Shown piece by piece: positions 6,568 through 16,718 of a stretch of 18,046 nucleotides of DNA. The notes beneath the pieces were generated by a model that worked only from the letters and a program-made list of their open reading frames with translations, did no database searches and had not been told where the DNA came from. The position numbers and the translations under genes were made by a program. Source of the stretch: an uncultured Clostridia bacterium. GTDB taxonomy: Bacteria; Bacillota; Clostridia; Peptostreptococcales; Anaerovoracaceae. The stretch covers positions 1 to 18,046 of the forward strand of contig CALFUG010000254.1 of the NCBI GenBank assembly GCA_937928455.1, written 5' to 3'. Numbering within the stretch: the stretch's first letter is position 1; each line of letters starts with the position of its first letter.

Positions 6568-7062
6568 ATGTCAGAAACAGCAAAAAACCAAAAGCAAATC
6601 ATCGTGGATGAAATCAAGGAAAAGTTTTCCAAGTCCAAATCCGCAGTGGTAGTCGACTATCTGGGAATCAGCGTTTCTCAGGCAGATGCCATGAGAAAAA
6701 AGCTCCGAGAAGCCGATGTAGACTACACCGTATATAAGAACACTTTGGTGAAACGAGCCATCGAAGGAACCGAGTTTGCTTCCATGGCAGAGGTGTTGGA
6801 AGGACCCAGCGCGTTTGCATTTAGCTACGAGGATGCCACCACCCCGGCCCGTGTTATCAATGAGTCCATCAAAGAATACAAGAAGATGGCTTTTAAGGGC
6901 GGATTCGTAGAAGGTGTGTATTATGACGCAGAAGGAATGACGGCCGTTGCTTCCATCCCGGGCCGCGAGGTGCTGATTGCCAAGTTTATGGGCAGTATCC
7001 AATCCCCGGTAAGCAAACTGGTACGGACCTTCCAGGCCATTGCCGATGCCAAAACCGAGTAA
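6568..7062 (+). CDS. rplJ: 50S ribosomal protein L10
   Basis: The 164-residue product begins MSETAKNQKQIIVDEIKEKF. The N-terminal rRNA-binding domain includes the SAVVVDYLGISVSQADAMRKKLR region (about 25-47) and YTVYKNTLVKRA. The C-terminal helix, about 140 onward, anchors L7/L12 dimers. L10 forms the base of the factor-binding stalk and, bound to L12, represses its own operon through the leader just upstream. The ATG at 6568 has GGAG 7 bases before it. A TTG at 6526 in the same frame lies upstream of that site and within the leader hairpin, so it is not used. Confidence 0.97.
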   Translation: MSETAKNQKQIIVDEIKEKFSKSKSAVVVDYLGISVSQADAMRKKLREADVDYTVYKNTLVKRAIEGTEFASMAEVLEGPSAFAFSYEDATTPARVINESIKEYKKMAFKGGFVEGVYYDAEGMTAVASIPGREVLIAKFMGSIQSPVSKLVRTFQAIADAKTE

Positions 7063-7117
7063 GAAATCACAGAATGATTCATAAGAGATAATCGTAGAAA
7101 AATAAAGGAGAATAAAA

Positions 7118-7486
7118 ATGAACAAAGAGCAAATCATCGAAGCCATTAAAGGCATGACCGTATTAGAATTAAACGAGCTTGTAAAAGCTTGTGAAGAAGA
7201 ATTTGGTGTATCTGCAGCGGCTCCTGTAGCAGTAGCGGGTGCTGGCGGAAATGGCGCAGCCGAAGTGGAAGAGCAAACAGAATTCACCGTAGTATTGGCG
7301 GGTGCCGGTGCTGAAAAAATCAAGGTAATCAAAGTTGTTAGAGAGCTGACTGGATTGGGCCTGAAAGAAGCCAAGGACCTGGTAGACGGAGCTCCTCAGA
7401 ATGTAAAAGAAGGCATCGAAAAGGCAGAAGCAGAAGCCATCAAAGCACAGTTGGAAGAAGTCGGCGCCACAGTAGAACTGAAATAA
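7118..7486 (+). CDS. rplL: 50S ribosomal protein L7/L12
   Basis: This 122-residue acidic protein has the three parts of the family: an N-terminal dimerisation and L10-binding domain (about 1-32, [28 protein letters not shown]), an Ala/Gly/Val-rich flexible hinge (about 33-50), and a C-terminal factor-binding domain with [25 protein letters not shown]. The C-terminal domain recruits EF-G, EF-Tu and IF2 and stimulates their GTPase activity. AAAGGAG lies 7 bases before the ATG. It is the last gene of the rplJL unit and is followed by an intrinsic terminator 17 bases after the stop. Hinge composition and length look normal. Confidence 0.98.
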   Translation: MNKEQIIEAIKGMTVLELNELVKACEEEFGVSAAAPVAVAGAGGNGAAEVEEQTEFTVVLAGAGAEKIKVIKVVRELTGLGLKEAKDLVDGAPQNVKEGIEKAEAEAIKAQLEEVGATVELK

Positions 7487-7503
7487 GCAGGTTCGAAGGA
7501 TTT

Positions 7504-7540
7504 CGGCCTTTGGCAATATGCCCAAGGCCGATTTGTTTTT
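7504..7540 (+). terminator. Intrinsic terminator after rplL
   Basis: CGGCCTTTGGC (7504-7514) pairs with GCCCAAGGCCG (7520-7530) with one internal mismatch and a 5-base loop. ATTTGTTTTT follows. It closes the rplJL unit ahead of the DUF523 gene. Its short distance to that gene suggests the downstream gene relies on read-through. Confidence 0.82.
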
Positions 7541-7559
7541 CTGAGAAGGGAGCCTTGTT

Positions 7560-8018
7560 ATGAAAAAAATCCTGATCAGTGGGTGCCTTTATGGCGATTT
7601 GGTGCGATACGATGGGAAAATCGTCCATTGGGCGCCACCTCTTTTCACAAAGTGGAAGGAAGAAGGCCGATTGGTGCCGGTATGCCCGGAAGTATTTGGC
7701 GGGTTGCCCGTTCCTCGTTCCGATTGTCAGCGAGTGGGGGATTTGGTGAAAAACCGGTTGGGACAGGATGTGACGGAGGCCTTTCGAAGAGGTGCGGAGG
7801 AAGCGGTTCGCCTGGCGAAGGCACATGACGTGGCTTTTGCCATCATGAAGGAGCGAAGTCCTTCCTGCGGATCCTCTATTATCTATGATGGTAGTTTTGC
7901 CGGAACGAAAATTCCGGGGCAGGGAATGGCGGTAGAATATCTTCGAAATGCTGGATTTTCCGTATATAACGAGGACCAACTGGCCTTGGCTGCCCATGAA
8001 AATGGCTTGACAACTTGA
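7560..8018 (+). CDS. DUF523 / TudS-like iron-sulfur protein (putative thiouracil desulfurase)
   Basis: This 152-residue protein begins MKKILISGCLYGDLVRYDGK. The three Cys motifs that define DUF523 are present: SGCLYG (Cys9), VCPEVFGGLPVPR (Cys42) and RSPSCGSSIIYDG (Cys103). A fourth Cys lies at 56. Characterised members (TudS) hold a [4Fe-4S] cluster on three cysteines and remove sulfur from thiouracil; many relatives are uncharacterised, so that activity is a family-level assignment. It lies between the rplL terminator and rpoB. A GGGAG site sits 7 bases before the ATG, and no separate promoter is obvious. Its last codons form the -35 box of the rpoB promoter. Confidence 0.9.
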   Translation: MKKILISGCLYGDLVRYDGKIVHWAPPLFTKWKEEGRLVPVCPEVFGGLPVPRSDCQRVGDLVKNRLGQDVTEAFRRGAEEAVRLAKAHDVAFAIMKERSPSCGSSIIYDGSFAGTKIPGQGMAVEYLRNAGFSVYNEDQLALAAHENGLTT

Positions 8019-8035
8019 CGAGTTTGTAATATCAT
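8007..8035 (+). promoter_or_regulatory. rpoBC promoter inside the 3' end of the DUF523 gene
   Basis: A consensus TTGACA (8007-8012), 17-base spacer and TATCAT (8030-8035) fit a strong sigma-A promoter. The -35 lies within the final codons of the upstream gene, whose TGA ends at 8018. The leader to rpoB would be about 45 bases. Confidence 0.8.
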
Positions 8036-8085
8036 AGTACATTGCCATGAAAAGTAGTTTCTTTAATTTTTAAGGAGTGATGAAA

Positions 8086-11000
8086 ATGCCGAAACCCGTT
8101 GAATTTGGTCGAAGAACTCGTATGAGTTATTCAAAAATTAACGAAGTTGCGGAGATGCCGAATCTTATTGAAATCCAGAGAGAATCGTACGATTGGTTCA
8201 TCAATGAAGGATTGAAAGAGGTGTTTGAGGATATTTCCCCAATCAAAGATTACGCAGGAAATCTGGTGCTGGAGTTTATCGATTATTCGTTAAACGATCC
8301 GCCCAAGTACGAACAGGAAGAGTGCAAGGAAAGAGATGTGACCTTTGCGGCGCCCCTGAAAGTCAAGGTTCGTCTGGTAAACAAAGATACCGGGGAAGTA
8401 AAAGAGCAAGAAGTCTTCATGGGAGATTTCCCGCTGATGACGGAAAAAGGTACCTTTATATATAACGGAGCCGAGCGAGTGGTAGTAACCCAGCTGGTTC
8501 GAAGTCCCGGTCCATACTATGCCATGACCGTGGACAAGTCCAATAAAAAATTATTCTCCACCACGGTAATCCCCAATCGAGGGGCTTGGTTGGAGTATGA
8601 AACAGATTCCAATGAAGTGATTTCAGTTCGGGTAGACCGAACCCGAAAGCAACCTGCCACCACTTTGCTTCGTGCACTGGGAATTGGGACGGACCAGGAG
8701 ATTATTGAAATATTCGGGGAAGACCCCAGGCTCTTAAAGACCCTGGAAAAGGATACCACGGAGACCTACGAAGAAGGACTGAAAGAGATTTATCGAAAGC
8801 AAAGGCCGGGAGAACCACCCACGGTGGAGAGCGCTCGTTCTTTGTTGGATTCTCTATTTTTTGATCCCAAGAGATATGATTTGGCCAAGGTTGGCCGTTA
8901 CAAATACAACAAGAAACTGGGTCTTTCCAACCGAATTATCGGTTGCAAGGCGGCGGAGGATGTTTTTGATCCCAACACGGGAGAGGTGCTGGCGTCCAAT
9001 GGGGATTTTATTACCCGTGAACTGGGGTTTGCCATTGAAAATGCCGGTGTCAAGTCCATGTGGGTTCGAAGCAAGCAGGATGAAGAGCAGAAGACCAAGG
9101 TCATCGGCAATCATTTTGTAGAGTTGAAAAAATATGTGAAATTGACGGGGGAAGAGATCAAACTTCCTTCCAAAGTATATTATCCGGTTTTGAAAGAGAT
9201 TCTGGATGCCACGAAGAAGAAGGATTTACCCGAGGCCTTGATGGCGAGAAAAAACGAGCTTTCTCCCAAGCATATCATCATTGATGATATCATCGCCTCT
9301 CTTTCTTACGTTCTGAACTTGAGCTATGGCGTGGGTAATGTGGATGATATTGACCACCTGGGTAATCGACGGCTGCGAACGGTAGGAGAATTGCTGCAAA
9401 ATCAATTTCGTATCGGGCTGGCCCGAATGGAAAGAGTGGTAAAAGAACGTATGACCATTCAAGACATTGAGGTGACTACCCCCCAGGCATTGATGAATAT
9501 TCGGCCGGTGACGGCTGCCATTAAAGAATTTTTCGGTTCCTCTCAGCTATCCCAATTCATGGATCAAACCAATCCCTTGGCAGAGCTGACCCATAAAAGA
9601 AGACTTTCCGCTCTGGGTCCCGGTGGGTTATCACGAGAGAGAGCCGGATTTGAGGTGCGTGACGTACATTATTCCCACTACGGTAGAATGTGTCCCATTG
9701 AAACACCAGAAGGTCCCAACATTGGACTGATTGGTTCTTTGACTACTTATGGAAGAGTCAATGAATATGGATTTATTGAAACACCCTATCGTTTGGTAGA
9801 AAAAGGAACCGGACGGGTTACCAACAAAATCGAGTACTTGACGGCAGATGAAGAAGAAATGATGATTATCGCCCAGGCCAACGAGCCCTTGGATTCCAAA
9901 GGCCATTTTGTGAATTTTAAAGTGGCATCCCGAGGGGCTGGTGGAGAAATCGATTTGGTAGCCAGAGAAAATATTGATTACATGGACGTATCCCCCAAAC
10001 AGGTCGTATCTGTGGCAACCGCCATGATTCCTTTCCTGGAAAACGACGATGCCAACCGGGCCTTGATGGGATCCAACATGCAGAGGCAGGCGGTTCCTTT
10101 GATGATAACCGAAGCCCCTATTGTTGCCACGGGAATGGAATACAAAGCAGCTTGTGACTCCGGCGTAGTGATATTGGCCAAGAACAGCGGTCGTGTCAAG
10201 TATGTGGATGCCAAGCGAATTGTTATCAAGAGAGATGACGGGCAGGGAGAAGATGAGTACACCATGCTGAAGTTCAAACGAAGCAACCAGGGTACTTCCA
10301 TCAATCAAAAGCCCATTGTCTTCACAGGAGAAAAAATTGCGGCCGGCGAGGTGATTGCCGACGGGCCATCCACCGACTGTGGTGAAATCGCATTGGGTAA
10401 GAATCTCCTGGTGGGATTCATGACCTGGGAAGGCTACAATTACGAAGATGCCATCGTTTTGAACGAGCGGTTGATTATGAATGACACCCTGTCCTCCATT
10501 CATATTGAGGAATATGAGTCGGAAGCCAGAGATACGAAGTTGGGACCGGAAGAAATCACTCGGGATATTCCCAATGTATCCGAGGATGCATTGAAGGACC
10601 TGGATGAAGAGGGAATTGTCCGAATCGGTGCCGAGGTTACTTCTTCTGACATTTTGGTGGGCAAGGTAACACCAAAGGGAGAAACGGAACTGACGGCAGA
10701 GGAACGGTTGCTTCGAGCCATCTTTGGGGAAAAAGCCCGGGAAGTAAGGGACACTTCTTTAAGAGTGCCTCATGGAGAGACGGGCATTGTGGTAGATGTA
10801 CGAATCTTCTCTCGAGAGAATGGGGACGAATTACCTCCGGGAGTCAACAAATTGGTTCGCTGTTATGTGGCCACTAAGAGAAAAATTTCCGTGGGAGATA
10901 AAATGGCGGGACGCCATGGAAACAAAGGCGTCATTTCCAGAATTCTTCCGGAAGAAGATATGCCATTCATGGAAGATGGACGCTCATTGGAGGTTATGTT

Positions 11001-11748
11001 GAATCCGCTGGGAGTTCCTTCTCGAATGAATGTAGGACAAGTATTGGAGGTCCATTTGGGACTGGTATCCAAGTATCGAGACTGGTATATTTCCACACCG
11101 GTATTTGATGGAGCCAGTGAAATGGATATTCTGGACTTAATGGTGGAGTCCGGTTTCCCCGAAAGTGGTAAAGTGGGTCTCCGGGACGGTCGTACCGGAG
11201 AATACTTTGATAATCCGGTTACGGTTGGATATATGTATATGTTGAAATTGCACCATCTGGTTGATGACAAAATTCATGCCAGAAGCACCGGCCCTTATTC
11301 CCTGGTGACCCAGCAGCCCTTGGGCGGAAAAGCCCAATTCGGCGGTCAGCGATTCGGAGAAATGGAAGTGTGGGCTTTGGAAGCGTACGGTGCGGCCTAT
11401 ACCTTGCAAGAAATTCTTACGGTGAAATCCGATGATATCGTGGGCCGTGTAAAAACCTATGAAGCCATCGTAAAAGGGGAGAATATTCCCGAGCCGGGCA
11501 TTCCGGAATCCTTCAAGGTTTTGATCAAGGAAATGCAGTCTCTGGGACTGGATGTCCGTGTCCTTTCCGACGATGATCGGGAAATCGAGATTAAAGAGAG
11601 TGTGGAGCTGGAAGGCATCGCTAAATTTGAAGGAGATCTGAATATGATAGCGGCGCCGGAGGAAGAGGTGGATGACCTTCCCACCGCGCCGAATGACGAC
11701 GAGGTAGACATAGAGGACGAGGAAGACGAGTTAGTGGATGAAGAGTAA
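8086..11748 (+). CDS. rpoB: DNA-directed RNA polymerase subunit beta
   Basis: This 1220-residue subunit matches Firmicutes length. The rifampicin-binding cluster [11 protein letters not shown]...[13 protein letters not shown] occupies 484-513. It carries the sensitive-type residues at the main resistance positions (Asp493, His503, Ser508, equal to E. coli 516, 526, 531). Also present are [29 protein letters not shown], the [15 protein letters not shown] catalytic-core block, and the C-terminal [18 protein letters not shown] clamp region. It ends in a very acidic tail. I use the ATG at 8086, 8 bases after AAGGAG. The GTG at 8077 overlaps that site, and the ATG at 8080 is only 2 bases away. rpoC follows after 18 bases. 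Confidence 0.99.
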   Translation: MPKPVEFGRRTRMSYSKINEVAEMPNLIEIQRESYDWFINEGLKEVFEDISPIKDYAGNLVLEFIDYSLNDPPKYEQEECKERDVTFAAPLKVKVRLVNKDTGEVKEQEVFMGDFPLMTEKGTFIYNGAERVVVTQLVRSPGPYYAMTVDKSNKKLFSTTVIPNRGAWLEYETDSNEVISVRVDRTRKQPATTLLRALGIGTDQEIIEIFGEDPRLLKTLEKDTTETYEEGLKEIYRKQRPGEPPTVESARSLLDSLFFDPKRYDLAKVGRYKYNKKLGLSNRIIGCKAAEDVFDPNTGEVLASNGDFITRELGFAIENAGVKSMWVRSKQDEEQKTKVIGNHFVELKKYVKLTGEEIKLPSKVYYPVLKEILDATKKKDLPEALMARKNELSPKHIIIDDIIASLSYVLNLSYGVGNVDDIDHLGNRRLRTVGELLQNQFRIGLARMERVVKERMTIQDIEVTTPQALMNIRPVTAAIKEFFGSSQLSQFMDQTNPLAELTHKRRLSALGPGGLSRERAGFEVRDVHYSHYGRMCPIETPEGPNIGLIGSLTTYGRVNEYGFIETPYRLVEKGTGRVTNKIEYLTADEEEMMIIAQANEPLDSKGHFVNFKVASRGAGGEIDLVARENIDYMDVSPKQVVSVATAMIPFLENDDANRALMGSNMQRQAVPLMITEAPIVATGMEYKAACDSGVVILAKNSGRVKYVDAKRIVIKRDDGQGEDEYTMLKFKRSNQGTSINQKPIVFTGEKIAAGEVIADGPSTDCGEIALGKNLLVGFMTWEGYNYEDAIVLNERLIMNDTLSSIHIEEYESEARDTKLGPEEITRDIPNVSEDALKDLDEEGIVRIGAEVTSSDILVGKVTPKGETELTAEERLLRAIFGEKAREVRDTSLRVPHGETGIVVDVRIFSRENGDELPPGVNKLVRCYVATKRKISVGDKMAGRHGNKGVISRILPEEDMPFMEDGRSLEVMLNPLGVPSRMNVGQVLEVHLGLVSKYRDWYISTPVFDGASEMDILDLMVESGFPESGKVGLRDGRTGEYFDNPVTVGYMYMLKLHHLVDDKIHARSTGPYSLVTQQPLGGKAQFGGQRFGEMEVWALEAYGAAYTLQEILTVKSDDIVGRVKTYEAIVKGENIPEPGIPESFKVLIKEMQSLGLDVRVLSDDDREIEIKESVELEGIAKFEGDLNMIAAPEEEVDDLPTAPNDDEVDIEDEEDELVDEE

Positions 11749-11766
11749 GGAAAGGGGAGATACTCC

Positions 11767-14700
11767 TTGAGCGAACAAAACAACGCAAACTATGAATTGA
11801 ACAATTTTGAATCCTTGCAGATCGGGTTAGCCTCGACGGAAAAGATTATGAGCTGGTCTCACGGCGAAGTAACCAAGCCGGAAACCATCAATTACCGAAC
11901 TTTAAAACCGGAAAAGGATGGTTTGTTCTGCGAAAAGATATTTGGTCCCACCAAGGACTGGGAATGCCATTGTGGTAAGTACAAACGAATCCGATATAAG
12001 GGGATTATTTGTGACCGGTGTGGTGTGGAAGTTACCAAAGCCAAGGTGCGTCGGGAAAGAATGGGTCACATTAAGTTGGCGGCCCCGGTTTCTCATATTT
12101 GGTATTTCAAGGGGATTCCGTCCCGAATGGGATTGGTGCTGGATATGTCCCCCAGAAATCTGGAGAAGATATTGTACTTTGCATCCTATGTGGTTCTGGA
12201 TGCAGGCACTTCCGGTTTTGAATACAAGGAAGTGCTAAGCGAGCAACAGTATCGGGAAGCAAAGAATGATCCGGATATCACCTTCCGAGCTGCCATGGGG
12301 GCCCAGGCAGTACGTGAGCTATTGGCCAACATTGATTTGGAAGAACTCAGCAAGGATATGAGGGAAAAGCTGAAGGATGCCACCGGACAAAAGAAGGTCC
12401 GAATCGTTCGTCGATTGGAAGTGGTAGAGGCTTTGCGTCTTTCCAATAATAAACCGGAATGGATGGTGCTGGAAGTGATTCCGGTGATTCCTCCGGACCT
12501 TCGTCCTATGGTTCAACTGGATGGCGGACGATTTGCCACCTCCGATTTAAATGACCTGTATCGAAGGGTGATTAATCGAAACAACCGATTGAACAAGTTA
12601 TTGGAGCTGGGTGCTCCGGATATTATTGTGCGAAATGAAAAACGTATGCTGCAGGAATCTGTGGATGCGCTGATTGATAATGGGAGAAGAGGTCGCCCTG
12701 TAACGGGCCCCGGTTCCCGTCCTTTGAAATCCTTGTCCGATATGCTGAAGGGAAAACAAGGTCGTTTCCGACAGAACTTGTTGGGAAAACGAGTGGACTA
12801 CTCCGGAAGAAGTGTTATTGTAGTGGGTCCGGAACTGAAGTTCTATCAGTGTGGTCTTCCCAAGAAGATGGCATTGGAGCTGTTCAAGCCTTTCATCATG
12901 AAGCGTTTGGTGGAAGACGGCATGGCCCATAACATCAAGAGTGCAAAACGTATGGTAGAAAAGGTGCGTACCGAAGTTTGGGACGTATTGGATGAGATTA
13001 TTCAGGAACATCCGGTCTTGTTGAACCGTGCGCCCACCTTGCATAGATTGGGCATCCAGGCTTTTGAGCCGGTGTTGGTGGAAGGAAAAGCCATCAAGCT
13101 ACATCCCCTGGTATGTACGGCATATAATGCGGACTTCGATGGAGACCAGATGGCGGTCCATCTTCCCTTATCGGTAGAGGCCCAGGCGGAAGCCCGTTTC
13201 CTGATGCTTTCCGTCAATAACATTCTGGCACCCAAGGATGGATCTCCCATTACCACGCCTACCCAGGACATGATTTTAGGAACTTATTACCTGACCCATC
13301 CGGGAGTGGATGATAGAGACACTGTTTCAGAGCGAGGAGATGGAAAGGTGTTCACGGACATTAACGAAATGCTGATGGCATACCACAATCAAGTGGTGGG
13401 ACTTCATGCAAGAGTTAAGGTACGCCGTTTTGCCGGACCGGAGGATACTCGTGGAAAGCTGGTGGAGTCCACAGTAGGTCGATTCATATTCAATATGGGT
13501 TTACCACAGGATTTGGGGTATGTGGATCGAAGCAAAGACCCCTATTCGTTGGAAGTGGATTTCCTATGCAAGAAAAAAGAGCTGGGACAGATTATCGAGA
13601 ACTGCTATCGAATTCATGGAAATACCGGGACGGCTATTATGCTGGATTACATTAAGGATACGGGATTCCATTATTCCACGGTAGGAGCTATTACCATCAG
13701 CATTTCCGACATGGAAATTCCAAAGAATAAGTTTGATATCATCAATGAGTCGGAACGACAAGTCGAGAAATATGAAGAGGCTTATCGAAAAGGATTGGTC
13801 AGCAATCAGGAAAGATACCAGAAAGTTATTGAAATCTGGAATAAGACTACCGACGATGTAGCGGATGCCTTGATGAATTCTCTGGGCACCATGAACAACT
13901 TATATATCATGGCCCATTCCGGAGCCAGAGGGTCCAAGAACCAAATCCGTCAGATTGGCGGTATGCGTGGATTGATGGCCAATGCGGTGGGTAAAACCAT
14001 TGAAATTCCCATCAAGGCTAACTTCCGGGAAGGATTGTCTGTATTGGAATACTTTATTTCTACCAATGGTGCCCGAAAGGGATTGGCAGATACCGCTCTC
14101 CGAACAGCGGACTCCGGTTATTTGACCCGTCGTTTGGTGGATGTATCCCATAATGTCATTGTTCGAGAGACAGACTGCGGTACCGATGAGGGAATACAGG
14201 TACGAGCTTTCACCGATGGAAAAGAAATTATCGAGCCACTGCGACTGCGAATCGTGGGGAGAACCTCTCTTCTGGATATCTTAGATCCGGAAACGGGAGA
14301 ATTGATAGTGGAGCAGAACCAAGAGATTTCGGAAGGAGCTGCGGCTCGCATCGAAGCATGCGGCATTGATGCTGTGGCTATACGTTCCGTTATGACTTGT
14401 CATTCCACAGCAGGAATTTGTGCCAAGTGCTATGGCCGAAACCTGGCGACGGGAGAACCGGTAAATATTGGAGAAGCGGTTGGAATTACCGCAGCCCAGT
14501 CCATTGGAGAACCGGGAACCCAGTTAACCATGCGTACCTTCCATACCGGAGGTGTTGCCGGCTCTGACATCACCCAGGGTCTTCCCAGGGTGGAGGAATT
14601 GTTTGAGGCCAGAAAGCCAAAAGGTTTGGCGGAAATTTGCGAGGCCGATGGTACGGTAGCGGATATTTCGGTGACCCAGGACAACAAAACAGAAGTAGTC

Positions 14701-15423
14701 ATAACCGGTACAGAAGAGAGAACGTACACCATCCCTTACGGAGCCAGATTGAATGTGAAGAAGGGCGACTACGTGCTAGCGGGAGAGAATATCTCCAAAG
14801 GCCCATTGAATCCTCACGACATCTTGCGTCTAAAAGGCGAAGAGGGTGTTTACCAGTATCTTCTCAAAGAAGTACAGCGGGTGTACAAGCAACAGGGTGT
14901 TGACATCAATGACAAACACGTGGAGGTTATTGTTAGCCAGATGCTCTCTAAGTTCAAGATTGAAAATGCGGGAGATACCGACTTGCTACCCGGAGCTCTG
15001 TACGCGAAGCTGGAGGTAGAGGCCGCCAACGAAGAAGCGATTTCACAGGGGGGCGAGCCTTGTGAAGCCAAGAGAATTCTTTTGGGCATCACCAAGGCAT
15101 CCTTGGCCACCAATTCCTTCCTGTCTGCCGCATCCTTCCAGGAGACCACGCGAGTGTTAACGGATGCCGCCATTAAAGGAAAGACAGATCGTCTGTTGGG
15201 CTTGAAAGAAAACGTCATCATCGGAAAACTGATTCCGGCGGGAACCGGCATGAAGCGATACAAGGGCATCTCTGTGGACTACGGTGTAAATACGGAGTTA
15301 ATGGAGTCTTATGAGCAAATGCTTTCCATGGAAGAGGAAGAAGATTATGCCGAAATTGCCGGCATGGAGAGCATCAACGACCTGGACACCACAAAAATGA
15401 TGGAAGTGGAAGCGGACGAGTAG
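11767..15423 (+). CDS. rpoC: DNA-directed RNA polymerase subunit beta'
   Basis: This 1218-residue subunit has an N-terminal zinc ribbon (Cys67, Cys69, Cys82, Cys85). The catalytic NADFDGDQ loop is at 454-461, with three Asp chelating the active-site magnesium. Also present are the bridge-helix region [17 protein letters not shown], the second zinc site (Cys804, Cys878, Cys885, Cys888) and the trigger-loop stretch [21 protein letters not shown]. The large trigger-loop insertion of proteobacteria is absent, as expected for Firmicutes. The start is TTG at 11767, supported by GGGGAG 7 bases upstream. The next in-frame Met, residue 28, would delete the conserved [14 protein letters not shown] segment. 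It is co-transcribed with rpoB. Confidence 0.98.
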   Translation: MSEQNNANYELNNFESLQIGLASTEKIMSWSHGEVTKPETINYRTLKPEKDGLFCEKIFGPTKDWECHCGKYKRIRYKGIICDRCGVEVTKAKVRRERMGHIKLAAPVSHIWYFKGIPSRMGLVLDMSPRNLEKILYFASYVVLDAGTSGFEYKEVLSEQQYREAKNDPDITFRAAMGAQAVRELLANIDLEELSKDMREKLKDATGQKKVRIVRRLEVVEALRLSNNKPEWMVLEVIPVIPPDLRPMVQLDGGRFATSDLNDLYRRVINRNNRLNKLLELGAPDIIVRNEKRMLQESVDALIDNGRRGRPVTGPGSRPLKSLSDMLKGKQGRFRQNLLGKRVDYSGRSVIVVGPELKFYQCGLPKKMALELFKPFIMKRLVEDGMAHNIKSAKRMVEKVRTEVWDVLDEIIQEHPVLLNRAPTLHRLGIQAFEPVLVEGKAIKLHPLVCTAYNADFDGDQMAVHLPLSVEAQAEARFLMLSVNNILAPKDGSPITTPTQDMILGTYYLTHPGVDDRDTVSERGDGKVFTDINEMLMAYHNQVVGLHARVKVRRFAGPEDTRGKLVESTVGRFIFNMGLPQDLGYVDRSKDPYSLEVDFLCKKKELGQIIENCYRIHGNTGTAIMLDYIKDTGFHYSTVGAITISISDMEIPKNKFDIINESERQVEKYEEAYRKGLVSNQERYQKVIEIWNKTTDDVADALMNSLGTMNNLYIMAHSGARGSKNQIRQIGGMRGLMANAVGKTIEIPIKANFREGLSVLEYFISTNGARKGLADTALRTADSGYLTRRLVDVSHNVIVRETDCGTDEGIQVRAFTDGKEIIEPLRLRIVGRTSLLDILDPETGELIVEQNQEISEGAAARIEACGIDAVAIRSVMTCHSTAGICAKCYGRNLATGEPVNIGEAVGITAAQSIGEPGTQLTMRTFHTGGVAGSDITQGLPRVEELFEARKPKGLAEICEADGTVADISVTQDNKTEVVITGTEERTYTIPYGARLNVKKGDYVLAGENISKGPLNPHDILRLKGEEGVYQYLLKEVQRVYKQQGVDINDKHVEVIVSQMLSKFKIENAGDTDLLPGALYAKLEVEAANEEAISQGGEPCEAKRILLGITKASLATNSFLSAASFQETTRVLTDAAIKGKTDRLLGLKENVIIGKLIPAGTGMKRYKGISVDYGVNTELMESYEQMLSMEEEEDYAEIAGMESINDLDTTKMMEVEADE

Positions 15424-15431
15424 GATTTCCG

Positions 15432-15461
15432 TTGACATTCTAACATTTACAATGATATACT
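15432..15461 (+). promoter_or_regulatory. Promoter of the str operon (rpsL)
   Basis: TTGACA (15432-15437), an 18-base spacer and TATACT (15456-15461) with an extended TGA before it. It begins 9 bases after the rpoC stop. It should start a leader of about 85 bases ahead of rpsL. Confidence 0.75.
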
Positions 15462-15472
15462 AAGCGTTGGTT

Positions 15473-15497
15473 TTTAAGACCCTTTCCGGGTTTTAAA
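15473..15497 (+). terminator. Weak terminator or 5' hairpin after rpoC
   Basis: TTTAAGACCC (15473-15482) and GGGTTTTAAA (15488-15497) form a 10-bp stem with one G-U pair and a 5-base loop. The lower half is A/T only and no separate T run follows. It may partly terminate rpoBC transcripts, or form the 5' end structure of RNA from the promoter just upstream. Confidence 0.4.
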
Positions 15498-15507
15498 TAA
15501 ATATGAT

Positions 15508-15533
15508 CTATGATTTCTTGGTTGAAATCATGG
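15508..15533 (+). other. Hairpin immediately upstream of the rpsL ribosome binding site
   Basis: ATGATTTC (15510-15517) pairs perfectly with GAAATCAT (15524-15531), loop TTGGTT. Two further pairs (C-G and T-G) extend the stem outward. It ends 7 bases before AGGAG (15541-15545). Position suggests control of rpsL translation, but no known motif was recognised. Confidence 0.45.
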
Positions 15534-15551
15534 AAAAGAAAGGAGAACCAC

Positions 15552-15968
15552 ATGCCAACAATCAATCAACTAGTACGGGAAGGCAGAACCAGTTTTGAGA
15601 AGAAGGAAAAGGCTCCTGCTTTGGGAAAGGGAATGAACTCCATTCGAAGAGTTCCTACAGATATTAACTCCCCCCAAAAAAGAGGCGTTTGCACTTCTGT
15701 AAAGACCGTAACCCCGAAGAAGCCGAATTCGGCTTTGAGAAAGGTTGCCAGAGTTCGTCTTACCAACGGAATCGAAGTGACTGCATATATCCCCGGGATT
15801 GGCCACAATCTTCAGGAGCATAGTGTAGTCTTGATTCGTGGCGGCCGTGTGAAGGACCTTCCCGGTGTACGATACCATATCGTTCGCGGGACATTGGATA
15901 CTTCCGGTGTTGCCAATCGTGCCCAGGCTCGTTCCAAGTATGGAGCTAAGAGACCGAAGGCCAAATAA
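15552..15968 (+). CDS. rpsL: 30S ribosomal protein S12
   Basis: The 138-residue product begins [20 protein letters not shown] and ends [12 protein letters not shown], matching the long Gram-positive form of S12 rather than the 124-residue proteobacterial one. The decoding loop [11 protein letters not shown] (54-64) and [13 protein letters not shown] (97-109) are wild type, with lysine at the classic streptomycin-resistance positions. Asp102 is the residue that RimO methylthiolates in E. coli S12. S12 monitors codon-anticodon pairing at the A site. I use the ATG at 15552, 6 bases after AGGAG. The frame extends to an ATG at 15510, inside the leader hairpin, which would add 14 non-family residues. 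Confidence 0.98.
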   Translation: MPTINQLVREGRTSFEKKEKAPALGKGMNSIRRVPTDINSPQKRGVCTSVKTVTPKKPNSALRKVARVRLTNGIEVTAYIPGIGHNLQEHSVVLIRGGRVKDLPGVRYHIVRGTLDTSGVANRAQARSKYGAKRPKAK

Positions 15969-16211
15969 GAATAAGTAATTTCGGGAAAGACAGTATGTCA
16001 GTGCCCCTTCCTATATATAGTATAGACCTGGGCACACACGGCACCCATTTGATGGTGTCGAGTACCGGAAGACTCCCTGACTAAATTTATTTGCACTGGT
16101 CAAGGGAGAGTAATCGTTTGGGGAAACCCAAAGGTGAAGAAATCACATAAGAGGACGGATGATTCTTGGAAAGGAGGATTCTGAAATCTTGCATGTGAGG
16201 AGGGAAGAGAA
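15969..16211 (+). ncRNA. Structured 243-base rpsL-rpsG spacer, candidate regulatory RNA
   Basis: No gene fits here. Four hairpins lie in series. The first is GTGCCC/GGGCAC (16001-16006 with 16030-16035), with inner CTATA/TATAG. The second is CGGCACC/GGTGTCG (16039-16045 with 16054-16060), one G-U. The third is CTCCCTGAC/GTC-AAGGGAG (16073-16081 with 16099-16108), one bulged A. The fourth is TTTGGG-GAAA-CCCAAA (16117-16132), a perfect stem capped by a GNRA tetraloop. In E. coli, S7 binds the rpsL-rpsG spacer to control rpsG and fusA translation; this may be an independent counterpart. No convincing internal promoter or terminator is present. Confidence 0.5.
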
Positions 16212-16682
16212 GTGCCAAGAAAAGGTAATGTACCAAAAAGAGAAGTACTTCCAGATCCAGTATACGGTAGTGTTGTGGTGGCGAAGCTCATCAACAGCAT
16301 TATGTTAGACGGTAAAAAGGGTACCGCCCAGGCCATTGTGTATGATGCATTTGATATGATCAACAAGGCCACCGGCAATAACCCGCTGGAAGTATTTGAG
16401 AAGGCCATGATGAACATCATGCCACAGGTAGAAGTAAAGGCTCGTCGAGTAGGCGGTGCCAACTACCAAGTTCCTATCGAAGTAAGAACGGAACGAAAAC
16501 AGACTCTGGGCCTAAGATGGTTGACTAAGTACACCAAGGCTCGAGGAGAAAAGACCATGGCGGAACGCCTGGCAAAAGAATTGATGGATGCGGCCAATGG
16601 AATGGGCGGATCGGTCAAGAAAAAAGAAGATACTCACAAAATGGCGGAAGCCAACAGAGCTTTTGCACACTACCGTTGGTAG
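16212..16682 (+). CDS. rpsG: 30S ribosomal protein S7
   Basis: The 156-residue product begins [20 protein letters not shown]. It includes the family block [24 protein letters not shown] (about 77-100) and the C-terminal [10 protein letters not shown]7 nucleates assembly of the 30S head, contacts E-site tRNA, and in several bacteria represses its own operon. The start is GTG at 16212, 7 bases after AGGAGGG (16198-16204). No alternative ATG preserves the conserved N terminus. fusA begins 36 bases after the stop. Confidence 0.98.
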   Translation: MPRKGNVPKREVLPDPVYGSVVVAKLINSIMLDGKKGTAQAIVYDAFDMINKATGNNPLEVFEKAMMNIMPQVEVKARRVGGANYQVPIEVRTERKQTLGLRWLTKYTKARGEKTMAERLAKELMDAANGMGGSVKKKEDTHKMAEANRAFAHYRW

Positions 16683-16718
16683 GAGCAAGGCCAATAAGAA
16701 AGGAAGGAGGAATGAAAT

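Noticed and set aside
8077..8085. Alternative rpoB starts at the GTG at 8077 and the ATG at 8080
   Set aside because: The GTG overlaps the Shine-Dalgarno and the ATG at 8080 is only 2 bases from it; the ATG at 8086 has normal spacing.
9631..10503. Long open frame on the minus strand opposite rpoB
   Set aside because: It mirrors the codon structure of the strongly conserved rpoB reading frame, has no family resemblance, and shows no ribosome binding site or promoter.
15510..15551. Longer rpsL frame from the ATG at 15510
   Set aside because: This ATG is the first base-paired strand of the leader hairpin and adds residues not found in S12, which begins MPTINQL.
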